A stretch of DNA of 64,000 nucleotides from Synchiropus splendidus. Taxonomy: Eukaryota; Chordata; Actinopteri; Syngnathiformes; Callionymidae. Numbering within the stretch: the first letter of the stretch is position 1; each line of letters opens with the position of its first letter. The stretch covers positions 13,681,366 through 13,745,365 of the forward strand of contig NC_071343.1 in assembly GCF_027744825.2 (NCBI RefSeq), in the 5' to 3' direction. The notes under the pieces were generated by a model, which ran no database searches, was not told where the DNA came from, and worked only from the letters and a program-made list of their open reading frames with translations. Both the position numbers and the translations under genes were made by a program. Shown here in pieces: positions 35,601 to 45,411 of this stretch.

Positions 35601-38253
35601 GTGAGTTTATCAAGTTTTTGCAGCTTCAGTGGAGGTATGATTTAGACTCAGTGCTTCTCAATTCTTTTCTGTTCCGCCCGCACAGGAAGAAGTACATTAT
35701 TAAGTACACCGCTGTGTAACATTGTCTGTAACAGAAAAGCCTTTAGTCATGAGTGGATATGCAATTACACTTTATTCTAGCATGGAAAGAAAGTATGTTC
35801 CGAGGCCCCATGTAGGGCCCGCCTCACAATTTGAGAAGGACTGCTTTGACTGAACCTTGACTCGTACCTTCGTAAAAGCAGGTCTCTGGTCCTGGTCTGT
35901 GATATTCAGAGATGAAATTTGAATACTCGTCAGTATTGAATACACCCTAACTAAAGCTGTTCAACAAAATGTGGAGCTTGATTCTGGAAAGTAAAGTTTA
36001 TTTAATTTTCTTAATTTTCAGACTTTACTTTTTCAAACTAAACTTTATTTTTGTTTTTTTGTTCACATAAGGCTCCTGTGATTACAGCAGATGAAGACCT
36101 TTTGTGCAAAATTGCGCCCCCTGATGGATATAGTTCACACATAGCGATGTTTAAACTCGTTGAAAGAGAAAACTGAAGGGTACGGAAGAGGATTAGAGCC
36201 AGTGAAGAAAAGAAATAAAATAATTGGCAGAATTCTGACCTTTTTCTCAGATTAAAGACATTTATTAAAGACAAGATTAAAGACAGATTATAGTCAGAAT
36301 TCTCAGTTTTTTCTCAGAATTCTCACTTTAAAGTCAGAATTCTCACTTTAAAGTGACAATGTGATTTAAGTCTGACTTTAAAATGAGAAGTCAGAATTCT
36401 GAGAGAAAACTAAGAATTCAGAAAAAAAATGGCAGAATTCTGACAGATTAAAGTCAGAATTCTGCCTTTTTTTTCTTCACTGGCCCTAATCCTCTTCGGT
36501 AGAAGAGATTGTCTGCAGTTGTTGCTCCTGCGTAATTTCAGCAACTGCCATTTCTGTTCATCCATCCTCATGTTTATTCCTGATATTTTAGCCACATGAC
36601 CTGGTGGAAATATTGCAGAATGATAACGTGGTGCTCTAAAAAGTATTCGCCTGAGTGAGTGACGTCAGACGGACAACTCACCTTCAGTGTCTTTGGTGTC
36701 CCAGAATATCCTCAGACACTACTTGGGAGTCTTTTTGTGGCAGCACGTGCCTTCTATTCCTGGCACTTGGCGTTGCTCATCAACCATCTGCTTGCTAAAT
36801 ATAGCCTGATCAGCTGCTCTCAGATCAGACTGCTCATCACCTTTCTGCAGCTGAAGTGCAAAACTGACCTCCTTTGAGGATCCAGATCAGACTGTGGATC
36901 TGCTTTTGGATCCCCGTGCCTTTGAGTGAAGGTGTTGGTTCAGAAACAAACGCAAGCTGAATCTTGAATCCTGTTCATGAACGCTGGGTGGCAGTAGAGC
37001 ATCCTTGATGATGTTGGACATACTCAAGTTTGGGCTTTGACCAGAGAAAATATTGAAATATTCCTTTCTGTCTTCAACAGAGAAGTATTTCGGAGAACTC
37101 TCTAGTGGCCATGGACTTCTCAGGAAAGAAGGGCAGAGTGATAGAAAACCCCTCAGAGGCTTTGTCTGTGGCTGTGGAAGAAGGTCTGGCTTGGAGGGTG
37201 AGTTTTTTTTAGTTTTTATTCCAGTTGTTTATTATGAATAAGTTCTGTACCGATTGTGTTGAACACCAACTTTAAAAATGACTTTTTGCCATCAAGTGAC
37301 GTTGTAGCAGCCTTCTCCAAGGTCTGCTCTCTGAAACGCCGGAATATTCTTTGCAAAACTCTTGCTGTTTCAGAGGAAAAGCTGCCGAAGTCTGGGCGGA
37401 CACGGGAGCCCGTCCACATCTCGGACCTCGCTATCCAACATCGGTTTGTTCTCGACACTTCAAAGTGGATTCAGTGCTGGTGGAGATGTCGGCATAATCC
37501 TGTCTAAACCTCACCTGCAGCCCTGCACCTGGCTCAGCCCTGGTTCTACGGTAAACTGTCGAGGGACGAGTCACAGCGGATGATCACTCAGCAGGGCCTG
37601 GTTGACGGGTGAGAGGAGTGACACCAGTTTGATTTACTGCTTTCAGCTTGAAACTAACAGATGGTGCTGCGCTTCTTTCCTTCTCCTCAGATTATTTCTG
37701 GTCCGAGACAGCCAGAGTAACCCCAAAACATTCGTGCTCTCCATGTGCCACATGCAGAAAATCAAACATGTCCAAATTGTACCTGTGAGTATCAACTTGT
37801 CACACAGTTTTCTCCCAATTGAAAGAAGTTTTCCATGAGAGACTCATGATGCCTGTTACTGCAGCAGGGCTCAACACACGCTCTTCTTTTAAAACACTAT
37901 TGTAAAACCTTCCTCGATGGAGGTGCAATGGTGAATTTTCAGAGTCATTGTGAAAAGCCCAGATCCAAGTGTCATGGGTGGCTTTCATAGCGTTTAAAAA
38001 AAAGCCATGACTCCCATCGTAATCGTACAGCAAATTCCATAATGTACTGCAACAATGGGTGCCGTTCTGAGGTGTGACCACTGCTTTCCCTTCACTGGTG
38101 TCGCAGGTGGAGGACGAGGGCCAGACTTTCTACAGTCTGGACGATGGTCACACGCGATTCACCGACCTGATCCAGTTGGTGGATTTTTACCAGCTGAACC
38201 GCGGCATTCTGCCCTGCAAACTCAAACACCACTGCTCCAAAGTCACTGTCTGA
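23488..38253 (+). CDS. grb14: Growth factor receptor-bound protein 14 (grb14)
   Basis: Fourteen coding exons join in phase: 23488-23663, 25102-25213, 32930-33086, 33498-33619, 33707-33778, 33844-33981, 35104-35211, 35277-35372, 35538-35600, 37081-37197, 37374-37443, 37521-37608, 37691-37784 and 38107-38253 (TGA). The product is 519 residues against about 540 in mammals. Domains in order are RA (about 97-185), PH (about 220-335, conserved W319), BPS (about 350-405) and SH2 (about 416-512, with FLVRDS and phosphotyrosine-binding R445). SH2 and BPS residues ([31 protein letters not shown]) favour GRB14 over GRB10 or GRB7. The protein is a cytosolic adaptor; in this family the BPS region inhibits the activated insulin receptor kinase. 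The ATG at 23488 has an in-frame TAG 12 nt upstream. The first two exons are less certain than the rest. Confidence 0.95.
24225..24290 (+). repeat. Possible L2-type tail fragment
   Basis: The words cagtgacaaactcgcaaccc and gtccaggttcccgccccg resemble the phrase (gacaaactggcgacctgtcc, then agggtgtaccccgcc) seen upstream of the L2 tail in fish repeats. The match is diverged and short. Confidence 0.35.
25102..25213 (+). CDS. grb14: grb14 second coding exon (remnant of the FPEL motif region)
   Basis: A tttgtttcag acceptor and cag|gtgagt donor frame 112 nt encoding [20 protein letters not shown] to CTTQ. Its last Q precedes VIKIYNED of the RA domain, just as KKQ precedes VIKVYSED in mammals. FPE is kept from the family motif (S/A)IPNPFPEL, but IPNP is not. 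Phase agrees with both neighbours. The assignment rests on position, phase and this weak similarity. Confidence 0.65.
25214..32929 (+). other. grb14: grb14 second intron (7.7 kb)
   Basis: This is the largest intron of grb14, with a gtgagt donor and tttgtgcag acceptor. Most of it is unremarkable AT-rich DNA with a short (TA)n run at about 26829-26840 and T-runs near 30455-30480. The part at 30880-31400 stands out and is listed separately. Confidence 0.75.
30880..31400. other. Candidate conserved non-coding element in grb14 intron 2
   Basis: This stretch lacks repeats and T-runs, has more even base composition than its surroundings and is dense in transcription-factor-like words: aatatgcaaat (octamer-like), catgagtcag (AP-1-like), taaagccataaacaag, gcctaatcac. 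There is no open frame or splice pairing. The call is by appearance only; conservation has not been tested. Confidence 0.3.
32930..33619 (+). CDS. grb14: grb14 exons encoding the RA domain
   Basis: Exons 32930-33086 and 33498-33619 (intron 411 bp, phase 1) encode [20 protein letters not shown] and the following [15 protein letters not shown], then [18 protein letters not shown] and [17 protein letters not shown]. This is the Ras-associating domain of the GRB7/10/14 family, which binds small GTPases at membranes. Confidence 0.95.
33707..35372 (+). CDS. grb14: grb14 exons encoding the PH domain
   Basis: Exons 33707-33778, 33844-33981, 35104-35211 and 35277-35372 are all in phase 0. They encode a linker ([18 protein letters not shown]), then [47 protein letters not shown] and finally [20 protein letters not shown]. 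The last segment holds the invariant PH-domain tryptophan in the C-terminal helix (residue 319). Basic K/R residues in the early strands fit phosphoinositide binding. Confidence 0.95.
35443..35460. repeat. (GA)n microsatellite in grb14 intron
   Basis: A pure run of about nine GA units lies between the exons at 35372 and 35538. Confidence 0.9.
35538..37443 (+). CDS. grb14: grb14 exons encoding the PH-BPS linker and BPS region
   Basis: Exon 35538-35600 ([20 protein letters not shown]) completes the PH helix. Exon 37081-37197 encodes [20 protein letters not shown] and [19 protein letters not shown], and exon 37374-37443 encodes [14 protein letters not shown]. This is the BPS (between PH and SH2) segment, known in GRB14 to act as a pseudosubstrate inhibitor of the insulin receptor kinase. 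The intervening 1480-bp intron carries two miniature transposons. Confidence 0.94.
35649..35843. mobile_element. Diverged hAT-type miniature element, 195 bp
   Basis: The ends CAGTGCTTCTCAA and, inverted, CAGTCCTTCTCAA match at 12 of 13 positions. The flanks tttagact (35641-35648) and ctttgact (35844-35851) agree at 6 of 8 positions, consistent with an aged 8-bp duplication. No coding frame. It lies in the grb14 intron between exons 9 and 10. Confidence 0.65.
36183..36499. mobile_element. Palindromic MITE with TA target duplication, 317 bp
   Basis: The ends CGGAAGAGGATTAGAGCCAG and, inverted, CCGAAGAGGATTAGGGCCAG differ at two of 20 positions and the pairing continues through TGAAGAAAA. TA dinucleotides flank both sides (36181-36182 and 36500-36501). 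The interior alternates the motif GTCAGAATTCT and its complement with CTTTAAAGT-like words, so nearly the whole element can fold on itself. No coding frame. It occupies the same grb14 intron as the 195-bp hAT element. Confidence 0.8.
37521..38253 (+). CDS. grb14: grb14 exons encoding the SH2 domain and C-terminus
   Basis: Exons 37521-37608, 37691-37784 and 38107-38253 encode [55 protein letters not shown] and [20 protein letters not shown], ending [15 protein letters not shown]. The FLVRDS arginine (R445) and the aligned tryptophan and histidine positions of an SH2 fold are intact. The protein stops at the usual family end point, so the gene is complete at this side. Confidence 0.96.
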
Positions 38254-38815
38254 AACCTGGCCTTGAAGAGTCTGGATCCTCTGGTGCCTTCAGGAAAAGT
38301 GACCCAGGCAGAATGATTGTTGCCAACCTTCTCTTTGCAAAAATCCTTTTCTTGTGGGCCTTGAACAAGACTTGCTCGTGATGAGAAGCTATTCGTCCAA
38401 ACGTTTTTTTTTTTTCCTTTTTTAAATACACCATCTGCGTGACTTTGAGCCGAACGTCCTCACTGACCTGCACTGTTCTGGATTTTAAACGTGTGCGATT
38501 AAATGAAATGTTTGTCAAATTGTGCTGAAGGAAATCTTATCTACAAGAGCTGATTTTAAACGCCTCACGTTGTCGAATTTTGTTTTATATTTTACTGAAA
38601 TTCAGGTTGCTACCCTTGTCTCCTGTCGTTTCCTTTTTTTGTCCTTTTACACCATAGGTGTGGATTTAAGCTACCAACCGCTGTTGTCGGAACGATGCAC
38701 AAGCTTTTTAAAAAAAAATGTGTTTTTAAATGATGGAACTGGATGTTTTTCCATGCCTTTTTTTTAAACATTGTATTGACAATAAAACATGGACTGCAGA
38801 GTTTTATATGAACAT
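38254..38815 (+). other. grb14: grb14 3' untranslated region and poly(A) signal
   Basis: Non-coding AT-rich sequence after the TGA contains T-runs and ends with AATAAA at 38781-38786 in the context gacaataaaacatgg. Cleavage is expected near 38800-38815, giving a 3' UTR of about 550 nt. Confidence 0.7.
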
Positions 38816-39842
38816 GGTCTGCATTTCTTTCATTTCTCAACTCAAGTGGGCGCCTCAGTTGTTCTGGATCATTCTCCGTGCGTCACTGATGTGCCCCCTG
38901 TACCTCCACTAGATGGTGCTAGAGGACTTTACTGCATTCACCTGCCTTGGTGTCTAAGTTTTGCCAATAAGATTTTTATTTTCACGGAAACGTGATCAAG
39001 AATCACTGGGCGATTGAACACCAACTCCAACACGCAAGGATAGATACTGATAGAAAACTTCAATAAGTTCCAGTTAATGCCAGATTTGAGGGATATAATA
39101 TATATATATTTATATATAAATGGCTTTCTGTCACCGCGCCTGCGCATCAAGACCTGTCACGTGACCTTAGGTAAGTACGCAATGCTTTTACCTTCTTTGT
39201 CAAACCTTGTTTTGCTCTGCTTCCCAATGTAAGATGCCCATGATACTCGTGTTGCATCTAAACAAGCATTTTTCGATTTTTTTTTTTCCCCCAAAATGTA
39301 TTTGTTTTTACATTTAGCGTTCAGAACACTGATGCTAACTTGAAGCGTTAGTTGTTTGGCAGCTTCCAATTCACCTATTTTTTTTTTAAGCGCTCACACA
39401 CACACACACACACACACTGAAACGCGTAGCGGATTCAAGAACGCATCAAAGACTTGGATACAAGTTTAAAGGTCTGAAACTTGGAACAATTAGTGAGATT
39501 CAGTGTTTTATTTTCACTGTAAAACTCATAATTCCTGGTGTCCAATTCCAACATGGCAACTCGTGACGCTGTTGGAAGGCGACCAACATTTCCTCTTGGG
39601 TCAAGTGCACACAGACTTCTCAAACATCAAACATGTTGGTGACTCTTGCTCGTCCATCGGTGCGGATGTCTATTCTGTAGCGGGCAGTAGAGCTTTCCAG
39701 GGTGTCCCCTGTCGGGCGTATTAACCTCTGATTTGGTTTGGTGGCGGGGAACCTTCTGCTCGTCCTGATGTGCGAGTCTTTCTTCGCTCACTAGGTGTCA
39801 TCAGTAAACACTGGCTTACTGGCACGCCGGCCTCGCTTGACC
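38816..39842. other. Intergenic sequence downstream of grb14
   Basis: Contains a short (TA)n run at about 39096-39118, T-runs and a CA repeat; a small CpG-bearing patch (caccgcgcctgcgcatc) lies at about 39133-39149. No gene recognised. Confidence 0.5.
39398..39418. repeat. (CA)n microsatellite
   Basis: About ten CA units between a T-run and gaaacgcg, in the intergenic region downstream of grb14. Confidence 0.9.
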
Positions 39843-40562
39843 ATGGCCATCCTCGACCCTCAGCTAAAGATTCAGGCGGCAGATTTTCTGAAATTCCCTC
39901 AATATGCTGAATTCTCTGTGTTAAACCGTCATCTAGCAAAACGCCTCCTCCGCCTGACTTCAATCCTAAAACATCCAGAGGAGATGTGCACCGGCAGAGG
40001 TTTGTTAAACGCTCCCTGCTTCCGAGGTCTTGTGCTAAATGTTGTTTTGGATGTTGCTGCCGCCATTGATCGCAGTCTGGCTGCGGGCGGCGAGATGGCA
40101 GCTGGGAGAGCCGACGCTCTCCGTAATGAATTCATCCAGCTCCAACGGCCTGTGGATACACTTCTCCTCCCTGCTCACAGAAGCTCTCTCCGCCGGCCCT
40201 CCTCAACATCCACCGGTGCTCCCGACTCTTCCCGCTGCCACACTGGGTTTTCCTCCTCTTCTCATGACTGCAGGTTTTCCACTCCGCTTTGGTCTTCCAC
40301 GCCCGGCTCGCCGTTCTCCACTTGTCTGTATTCAATTATCTCCAGGCAACTACTGATTAACTCCAATGAAGTAAAGACCTCGCTGTTCGCTCCGCGCTTG
40401 ATCCGACAAAAAGACGTTTTTTTTTTTTTTGGAAACGTGGAGAGTCAACTGGTTAGAGGCTTTAAATGCTTCTCTGCAAAACAGATTTCAATCGATAGAC
40501 AAGCAGGTTTTGCAGCCTCTTTGTTTCTGTTGCGCTCTCATTTGTGGCTCCCAAACTTCTAA
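39843..40562 (+). CDS. Unassigned ORF, 239 residues (doubtful gene)
   Basis: An ATG in a strong Kozak context (gaccATGG) opens a frame of 239 codons ending TAA. It begins MAILDPQLKIQAADFLKFPQ and continues with a leucine/alanine-rich part (about residues 40-125), then a serine/arginine/threonine-rich part that looks less protein-like. I recognise no domain, signal peptide or membrane segment. The frame would be rare by chance in neutral AT-rich DNA, but the segment is locally G+C-richer, which lengthens chance frames, and other frames here are also partly open. No AATAAA follows closely. It could be a lineage-specific gene, a decayed retrocopy, or chance. Confidence 0.25.
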   Translation: MAILDPQLKIQAADFLKFPQYAEFSVLNRHLAKRLLRLTSILKHPEEMCTGRGLLNAPCFRGLVLNVVLDVAAAIDRSLAAGGEMAAGRADALRNEFIQLQRPVDTLLLPAHRSSLRRPSSTSTGAPDSSRCHTGFSSSSHDCRFSTPLWSSTPGSPFSTCLYSIISRQLLINSNEVKTSLFAPRLIRQKDVFFFFGNVESQLVRGFKCFSAKQISIDRQAGFAASLFLLRSHLWLPNF

Positions 40563-40747
40563 TGTACGGGACTTACATCCACAACAAGTCATTAAAAGGT
40601 CCAAGTTCCGCTGGAAACAAGGATGCTCAAACGCAAGAAACCCCAAAGTATTGACTCAAAAATGAATTCACATTCACTGTATTTTGATATAGATTTTTTT
40701 TTTGTTTGAAAGTTATTTGACCTTTGTGTTTTTAAACTGCATTTTAT

Positions 40748-40826
40748 AGACTTAGAGACTTAGACTTGACTTAGACTTGACTTTATTGATCCCTTTGGGA
40801 TGACTTCCTCCAGGAAATTTACGGCG
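40748..40826 (-). mobile_element. 3' end of an RTE-like non-LTR retrotransposon
   Basis: Read on the minus strand this is ggaagtcatcccaaaggg, then atcaataaagtc followed by repeated TCTAAG-type hexamers. A short non-coding end with AATAAA directly before a hexamer tail is typical of fish Expander/RTE-X-like LINEs. Only the 3' terminus remains. Confidence 0.6.
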
Positions 40827-40944
40827 TTAATTGCAGTTGTAGTATCTCGTAGTTGTAGTATCTCATATGAAAGTACAAAAGTTGTTAGTTAAAATCAGAT
40901 GCTAAAAATGGCCTTCAGAATGCTTCTTCCTTAATGCATTTATA

Positions 40945-40950
40945 GAAAAA

Positions 40951-41007
<57 letters not shown>

Positions 41008-41073
41008 TGAACTACTTCAAAGTTGGTAGTAGTCTTAAACTGAAAGCTTTGATCGCATTTTTGTAAAAAAAAA

Positions 41074-41113
<40 letters not shown>

Positions 41114-41120
41114 TGTATAT
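40945..41120. repeat. Paired poly(A)-(AT)n-(AG)n microsatellites
   Basis: Two A-runs, each followed by long AT tracts (about 40959-40988 and 41074-41111), lie 110 bp apart; the first continues into (AG)n. The words before each A-run (gcatttatag and gcatttttgt) are similar, which suggests local duplication or two insertions of similar tails. Confidence 0.85.
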
Positions 41121-41253
41121 ATTTAGAAACTTTTTTTACTGAGTTTAAGAAAGTTCAAACCCTTTTCTTTCTATTCTAAAACTTAATGTCTTAATGTTTG
41201 ATAAAGCCGCTAAATATAATCCAAATAGAATTAAAGGCAAATGTTGATGCACT

Positions 41254-41274
41254 TCTTCTTCTTCTTCTTCTTAT
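41254..41274. repeat. (CTT)n microsatellite
   Basis: Seven CTT units, followed by an AT-rich ttatttttaattttatt stretch. Confidence 0.9.
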
Positions 41275-41679
41275 TTTTAATTTTATTATTATTTTAAAAT
41301 TATTTTTACAAATAATATTAGTATTAGTAGTTGTAGTAGTAATCATGAATACTTAATACTACCAAATTTCAATTTACTTAACAGAATTGATATACTTGAA
41401 ACCAAGCATAAAATAATAGTCAGGAGTTTTCAATTATGTGACTTTTGTTGACTAAAATAAGAAATTAGGTTGCGTAAAAGTATAAATATCTCAAATGTTT
41501 GTGTCGTGATGTCTCTTCATGGCTTCATGTTGGTGGCCACTTGGGGCTGGAGGTGACGGACGCCTTTCCACTTCCACTGTTTAAACCTCTGTTCTTCAGT
41601 CATGTTCTTGCCAAAGTTCACTAAAACTTGGAGGTAAAAATAAGTGCTCCAAGTCCCAATGTGCCAAAGATCTTCATTG

Positions 41680-41960
41680 ATCTTCATTATGACTTGATGT
41701 CTTCCAGTGTTCCGATATCTTGTTTATTATTCTGCGCCTCACGTCTCCCGTAATTGCCTGACCAGTCGCCGTTCGCTGATATATATTTTCGTGTGAGCTT
41801 CCTGGACCCGGCAACAATTAAGTCCCACGCTCGGTTCATTACAAGAACAGCCCTCATCAAGAAATGGATGTGGTTTGCATTTTCAAGTTTAATAATCAAT
41901 TACGGGCCGTAACTCTCCGAGGAGTCGCGGCACCAGAGTCATTAAATCTCAGAAGGCGAA
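41680..41960. other. Candidate conserved non-coding element
   Basis: This repeat-free stretch with balanced composition contains homeodomain-like words (gtaattgcctg, caacaattaag, taataatcaattacgg). There is no open frame. The call rests on appearance only. Confidence 0.25.
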
Positions 41961-42644
41961 CGGCGTTTTACTCCTTTTGTTTCCTTATTAGCTCATAAAG
42001 TAGCTCCGCTATTGAAGATGGACGACGGAGAGTGACGAGTGTTTGAACAAGGACAAAAGAAGGAAAACATCCCTCCTCAGTCGGGAGCTTTGGCCTCTGT
42101 GATCCTCACAAGGATCTGCCTGTTCTGCTCTCAAGTCCAGCAGGGTTCCTACTTTCCTGTTTGCCAGTCCACCTTCAAAGCTGAAACGTTGCAGATCTGC
42201 TTCTTGCCCTTGAAAAATTAACATGGGAGGACTGGCTGTGCTCGGAGGGGAGGGGGGCCGCCGGAGGCCGCGTCCCCTCCTAATCCCCGTTTGAAAGAAA
42301 TACCTCCGCCGCTCACACAAAACATCTCAGCAGGTCTTGTGTTTACGTCCGACAACATCCTCTGGCTGGACAAAGTCGTTTCATTCAGCTTCCAGAGGAA
42401 TTAAAAACAGGTTTGTTAGCGGGAGCAGAAAACTGTTGATCAGTGTCGTGAAATTTTAAGTACCTTCTGCGTAGTGGAGGACAAAAACATGTTTACCTCC
42501 ACCGAGAAGGTGACATATTCAGTGGCTTCGGTTTGTGTTCAAAACAAGGCTGGATTTGGATGAAATTTCCAGGAATTTTTTTAGCCATCAATTCAGGCGT
42601 TCAGTACACAGGCTATACACACGTTCACTTTCAAGGCTGCCGTC

Positions 42645-42745
42645 CTCTCCGTGTGGTCTCGGGTTTCGGGTCCGCTCTCACCACCGAGTCCTGGGTTTGA
42701 TGCCCGGTCAGGGAAGTTGGCGCAGGTTTGCGCTTTCTGAGCACT
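42645..42745 (+). repeat. Diverged tRNA-derived SINE fragment
   Basis: gagtcctgggtttgatgccc resembles the B-box region of fish tRNA-SINEs (cctgggttcgattcccg), followed by ggcgcaggtttgcgctttct in place of the usual ggagtttgcatg. The copy is degenerate. Confidence 0.4.
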
Positions 42746-44119
42746 TTTCTAGTTCCAAATTCTGCTGACTCATCCAAACAGACTTTCTCTTAACACAGTG
42801 TGCAAACAAAAGTCTCCCGTCTGGAGCCAAACCACGGGATATTGATAGCTATTGGATAGGAACATGAACCTCTTCCCAACCCTCCTTAGCCAATACGGTC
42901 GGTCCCAGAAATGTCCCCAGCTAATGGACCTAAAAAAAAAGTTGACCTTGCTGCTGTTTGCTACCCTGGACTTTGTGGAGCTCAACGTTCTTAGCTAGTG
43001 GCAAAAACCTTGCTTGATCTTGTAGTTTCACTCAACCCCCGGCATCAGTGCCCTCCTTGTCTTGGAGTGCTGTATTACCAGGTGGCTCCTCACCAGCTCT
43101 CAGAAGACGTCAACGTTTTTTAGGCCTGCAATCCCGAATTGAAATGCAATCTCTTCTCATGGCCTCCCTCCTCCATGAGCAGTTAGAGATGTAGCATCTG
43201 CACTCTGGCAACCACCCGAGGCTTGAGCGCTGCTGTTGGACAGGAAAGGGTTGAAAGTCCCACTCAACCGTTGCTAGGATTGAAAGCAAATGGAAGGAAA
43301 AAATAAACCTGCGAAGTCACTTCAGCAACCCTGAATAAGCACTGGTGCGTCGAAGATGGAGAGACAAGTGAGATGCTGCTCCCAAAACTGAACAGCATTA
43401 AGGATCTGAGCCCTGCTCACAGCGCAGCGGGAAGACGCTCTCACTGGAGGGTGGGATGCGAGCGGTGGGCTCGAAAACGTCTGATGGTGATGGACTGATG
43501 TGTGATGTGATAAAAGGAAGGGCAAGAAAGAGAAAGACGACAGGGGGGGAAGCGGGAGGGGGCCTGGAGGAGGGAAAACATTTGTTGGACTTTAAAAGGT
43601 GGACGGACATGAAGAGCAAAGTTAAGCCGAGTTGTCTGACAGAGCGGTGAATTGTTGAACGCTGTTCCTCGTCCCTAGCACTCAGACGCTACGTAACCTT
43701 TTGTGCTGGTGGCGACTCAGCGATGAAACGGATCATGGAATGTGACTTGTTGAGCGACAAAATAAAACACCAGGAAGAGATGCATAATAACATCACCGTC
43801 CAGCAGAGGGAAGCTTGGTTCAACTTTCCAAAAAACGGAAAAAACTAAAGTCCTCACAAGGTGTGCCTTAGCCAGTTCAGTGGCTATATGGGCGTTAGCT
43901 AGGAGTGAGACTCAAGCTGCTTTGCCGAGACATCAACTGTAGTCAAGTGAGCTTCTGCATCTTATGTTGACGCTGAAGTCAGCCCTCCGAGTTGCATGTT
44001 GGCTTCCATTAAACTGAACCGTTTCGCCTCTAGTGGCCTTTCATGATGAGGACAAGCAGGGTCGACGATCGTAAACTCTCACTGTTGCTCATGAGCTTCA
44101 CTCTTGGTGGCAGAAGGGG

Positions 44120-44175
44120 AAATAAAATCGTGCCCAAGAGCGGAACCTTGAGGTGCGCCACACCATGGCCTAGCC
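44120..44175. repeat. Possible diverged fish interspersed repeat
   Basis: The words cccaagagcggaaccttgag and gtgcgccaca resemble a phrase recurrent in teleost genomes (gaaccctgaggcaccccac). I cannot name the parent element. Confidence 0.3.
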
Positions 44176-45339
44176 ACTTTCTTATTTTAGATAAGCCACT
44201 TGGCCATTTAGCAGTACAAAATGTGTTGGTATTACAGTGTTGGACAGGGTTTCGGTTTGTCGAGTTGCAGAGTCAAACTGATCTGAGTGAGTTGGAAGTT
44301 GGAAGAGATGGACAGGGAGTGATTCATGGACTCACCAAGCTGCTGGACTTCACAGAATCTAACAAACACTGTATGAGTCCTGAGCAGTCCCGCTGCTAGA
44401 CACGATGGTACAGGTTTTTGGTAGATTCCACTATTTCCATTTGATGTTTACAGTCATTCAGTCCACTGTCACAAGTGGTGTAGTGACACAGCAGGCGCGT
44501 GTTGCTCACATTTCTGTACGTGTTTCACTAAGAAACGCTGACAGAGAGCGAGAACTGCAGTTTTGGCCGTCTAGAGGGGAAATGTTTGGCGGTTGGCCAC
44601 CAAAACTGAGGCAGTTTATTTCTCAACTAAACTGAGAACATTTCAACTGTGGTTACATTCGACCGTCTGCGCACTCCCACGATCAACATAATGGAACGTT
44701 ACAAAACACCTCGGCAGATCAATACCTGACACACACTCACTATATGATCACAGCCCATTTACATCAGTCTCAACATTTACATGGCTGTTAAGCGGAGTAG
44801 GAAGCCTCATGGAAGAGTTAGGAAATGGTCCATTTCTGAGAAGCAAAAGCAGAGCAGCATATGTTGGGATTTGAATCGCCAATCGATGAATAACCAAGAG
44901 CGATGTTTTCCTAGCACAGATTGGCAGGCATTGTTGAAGCAGCGAGTGTGTGTGTGTGAGTGTGCGTGTGTGTGAGGGGGAGAGACGAGGGGGCGCTGGG
45001 AGTAGAGGGGATTCATCCTTCCCTAAAGTATTACACTGTGTTCAAAAATATTTGCAATGCCAGGAGGTATTTTGAAAGATATTTCAAAAAATTCAATATC
45101 TTCTTGACCTTTTGCTGGGCATCGGTGAACACATTCGCTTTCCATATTATCTGGCTCAGAGTCGGGATCTGATCTGTGTCGCTGTAGCAGGTTGTTGATT
45201 CTAAATTATGTTAATCTATTCTGCTCATACGTTTATGTGGGATTCACAACAAGAACTGGCAATTTTGTGGAATCAAATTCCTTTCAGGAAATTCAGCTCT
45301 GCATTTTTGCCTCAAAAGTCTGGAATGTCATCTCTTTAA

Positions 45340-45341
45340 TA

Positions 45342-45405
<64 letters not shown>
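45340..45405. repeat. (AT)n microsatellite
   Basis: About 27 AT units after atatatgtgt; low complexity only. Confidence 0.95.
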
Positions 45406-45411
<6 letters not shown>

